DNA of 6,664 bases from Pseudomonadota bacterium (GTDB taxonomy: Bacteria; Hydrothermota; 32-111; QNBC01). Below are positions 5,651 through 6,664 of the stretch, piece by piece. Location of the stretch: assembly GCA_011682715.1 (NCBI GenBank), contig JAACEC010000074.1:1-6664 (forward strand). Reading direction: 5' to 3'. Position numbers and translations under genes: made by a program. The notes below the pieces were generated by a model. The model made no database searches. It was not told where the DNA came from and worked only from the letters and a program-made list of their open reading frames with translations. Positions within the stretch are counted from its first letter, which is position 1. Every line of letters begins with the position of its first letter.

Positions 5651-6664
5651 ATGATAAAGAATAGTACAGTATTGTTTTTATTTCTTTTATTGGAATTATT
5701 TACCAGTTGTTCTTTCTTTTGGGAAATTCCGCCAAAGTTAAGCTATACATATGTAAAAGATACCGCAAACACATATGAAAATATCGTCATAAAAGCTGCT
5801 GCTAAGGACAACAATAACGGTTTACTATCGTATCAAATCAATTTTGGAGATAATCATATCTCTCACTGGAGTTCGTATTTACCTCAAAATGAAACACTTA
5901 AAGTATATCATCAATATATTAATAGTGGAGAGTACAAAATCAAACTAAGGGTTAAAAACAGAGACGGTATTTTATCTTATTGGTCTGATCCATTGTTTAT
6001 CAAAATTTCGGATAATTCTGTAAAACCACCTTTGGGGAAACTTTGGGGGGGGCTAAATAAAGATTCAGGGATTAAGATAATAAAAACAAATGACGGAGGA
6101 TATTTTGTTGCCGGAAATACCGAATCATTTGGAGAAAATGCATCGGATATCGTACTTATTAGGTTAGATAATCAGGGTAATATTCAATGGACCAAAATAC
6201 TCGGTGAATATAACAATAATAAATGCTCGGATATTATTGAAACTTCCGATGGCGGATTTATCCTTGTTGCATATAGACACGGGACATCTTTTTTAAGCAC
6301 CGATGAAACATATATTATAAAATTGAATTCAATAGGATATATGGAATGGGAAAATGATTATGAATATGTAAACACTAAGGGGAGCAGAATCTCATCTATA
6401 GCTGAAATTTCTGACGGGTATATATTGGCAGGAATATATGAGACGCCTATTAACCTAAGCGAATATTGCTCTGTGGGGGGGTACATGTTCAAAATATCAA
6501 AAGACGGGGAATTTTTATGGCAAACAGAAGGTCCTTATGATCCTTTTGTTGAATCACAGCTATACTCGGTTTTAAATCTCGGAGGGGATACAATTTTATA
6601 TACAGGGAATAATGGAGATAATTTGTACTATGCAGAATTTTTAAATGACAGTTCCCATTCTGCG
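5651..6664 (+). CDS. Putative surface lipoprotein with PKD-like domain and DGG beta-propeller repeats (3' end beyond window)
   Basis: An open frame of 338 codons with no stop before the window end. Residues 1-20 form a lipoprotein signal peptide: Lys3, a hydrophobic core (7-17), and a relaxed lipobox F-T-S-C with Cys20 as the predicted lipidation site. Residues about 26-121 look like a PKD/Ig-type domain: INFGDN (63-68) corresponds to the DFGDG turn and YHQYINSGEYKIKLRVKN (86-103) to its H-x-Y...G-x-Y strands. From about 131 there are at least three and a half repeats of 50-60 residues with the pattern TNDGGYFVAG ... LIRLDNQGNIQW (146-180), ETSDGGFILVAY ... IIKLNSIGYMEW (197-233), EISDGYILAG ... 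MFKISKDGEFLW (252-290) and a fourth starting near 305, typical of a beta-propeller. Such proteins are usually anchored at the cell surface and may bind ligands; no catalytic residues are visible. It is AT-richer than the operon. Two poly-G tracts lie in the coding sequence. It has its own promoter and Shine-Dalgarno. Confidence 0.85.
   Translation, partial: MIKNSTVLFLFLLLELFTSCSFFWEIPPKLSYTYVKDTANTYENIVIKAAAKDNNNGLLSYQINFGDNHISHWSSYLPQNETLKVYHQYINSGEYKIKLRVKNRDGILSYWSDPLFIKISDNSVKPPLGKLWGGLNKDSGIKIIKTNDGGYFVAGNTESFGENASDIVLIRLDNQGNIQWTKILGEYNNNKCSDIIETSDGGFILVAYRHGTSFLSTDETYIIKLNSIGYMEWENDYEYVNTKGSRISSIAEISDGYILAGIYETPINLSEYCSVGGYMFKISKDGEFLWQTEGPYDPFVESQLYSVLNLGGDTILYTGNNGDNLYYAEFLNDSSHSA
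6045..6052 (+). repeat. G8 homopolymer tract at the PKD/propeller junction (candidate phase-variation tract)
   Basis: Eight consecutive G residues encode the end of Trp132 plus Gly133-Gly134. With seven Gs the frame reads TGG GGG GGC TAA and stops; with nine it reads TGG GGG GGG GCT AAA TAA and stops. Only the length seen (or changes by three) keeps the gene open. The tract falls between the PKD-like domain and the first propeller repeat. Confidence 0.8.
6475..6481 (+). repeat. G7 homopolymer tract inside the third propeller repeat
   Basis: Seven G residues span the third base of the Val275 codon and all of Gly276-Gly277. One extra G leads to a TGA about 22 codons later, one fewer G to a TAA about 32 codons later. 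At seven bases it is at the lower edge of what usually slips often. Confidence 0.6.

Overview
This window looks like a chromosomal segment of a moderately AT-rich bacterium. Hand counts of sampled lines give roughly 40-57% GC in the helicase gene and about 30-38% in the last gene. A putative lipoprotein with a relaxed lipobox suggests a diderm. A spirochaete would fit the lipobox style and the G-tract biology, but nothing here proves the phylum; the repair genes also occur in Firmicutes.

Positions 1-4585 (+ strand) hold a tightly packed operon of three overlapping genes: a GT-B/GT4-like glycosyltransferase homologue, a MrfA (YprA)-type DEAD-box helicase with a C-terminal four-cysteine zinc site, and a MrfB (YprB)-type DEDD exonuclease with a TPR-like C-terminus. 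In Bacillus subtilis MrfA and MrfB form a UvrA-independent repair pathway for mitomycin C damage, with helicase and nuclease acting together; the same pairing here predicts the same job. A near-consensus sigma70-type promoter (TTGACA, 17-base spacer, TATCAT) lies at 10-38, and its predicted +1 falls on the A of the first ATG. The operon may therefore start with a leaderless mRNA, and none of its genes has a clear Shine-Dalgarno sequence. The glycosyltransferase-like protein has lost the usual GT4 donor-binding residues.

Positions 4575-5330 (- strand) encode a TauE/SafE-family membrane permease. It converges on mrfB with an 11-bp overlap of the two 3' ends and starts at a TTG codon behind a strong Shine-Dalgarno sequence.

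The 320-bp divergent intergenic region (5331-5650) contains a -10-like box for the permease, a GC-richer island with nested inverted repeats that resembles a decayed dispersed palindromic repeat, and a strong promoter (TTGACA, 17-base spacer, TAATAT) for the last gene.

From 5651 to the window end runs the 5' part (338 codons, no stop) of a putative surface lipoprotein: lipobox, PKD-like domain, then DGG-type beta-propeller repeats. A G8 tract lies exactly at the junction of the two domains. Gain or loss of one G meets a stop codon within four codons in either direction. This is the most interesting signal in the window: a candidate phase-variable switch between a short PKD-only lipoprotein and the full propeller protein. 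A second tract, G7, lies further into the propeller.
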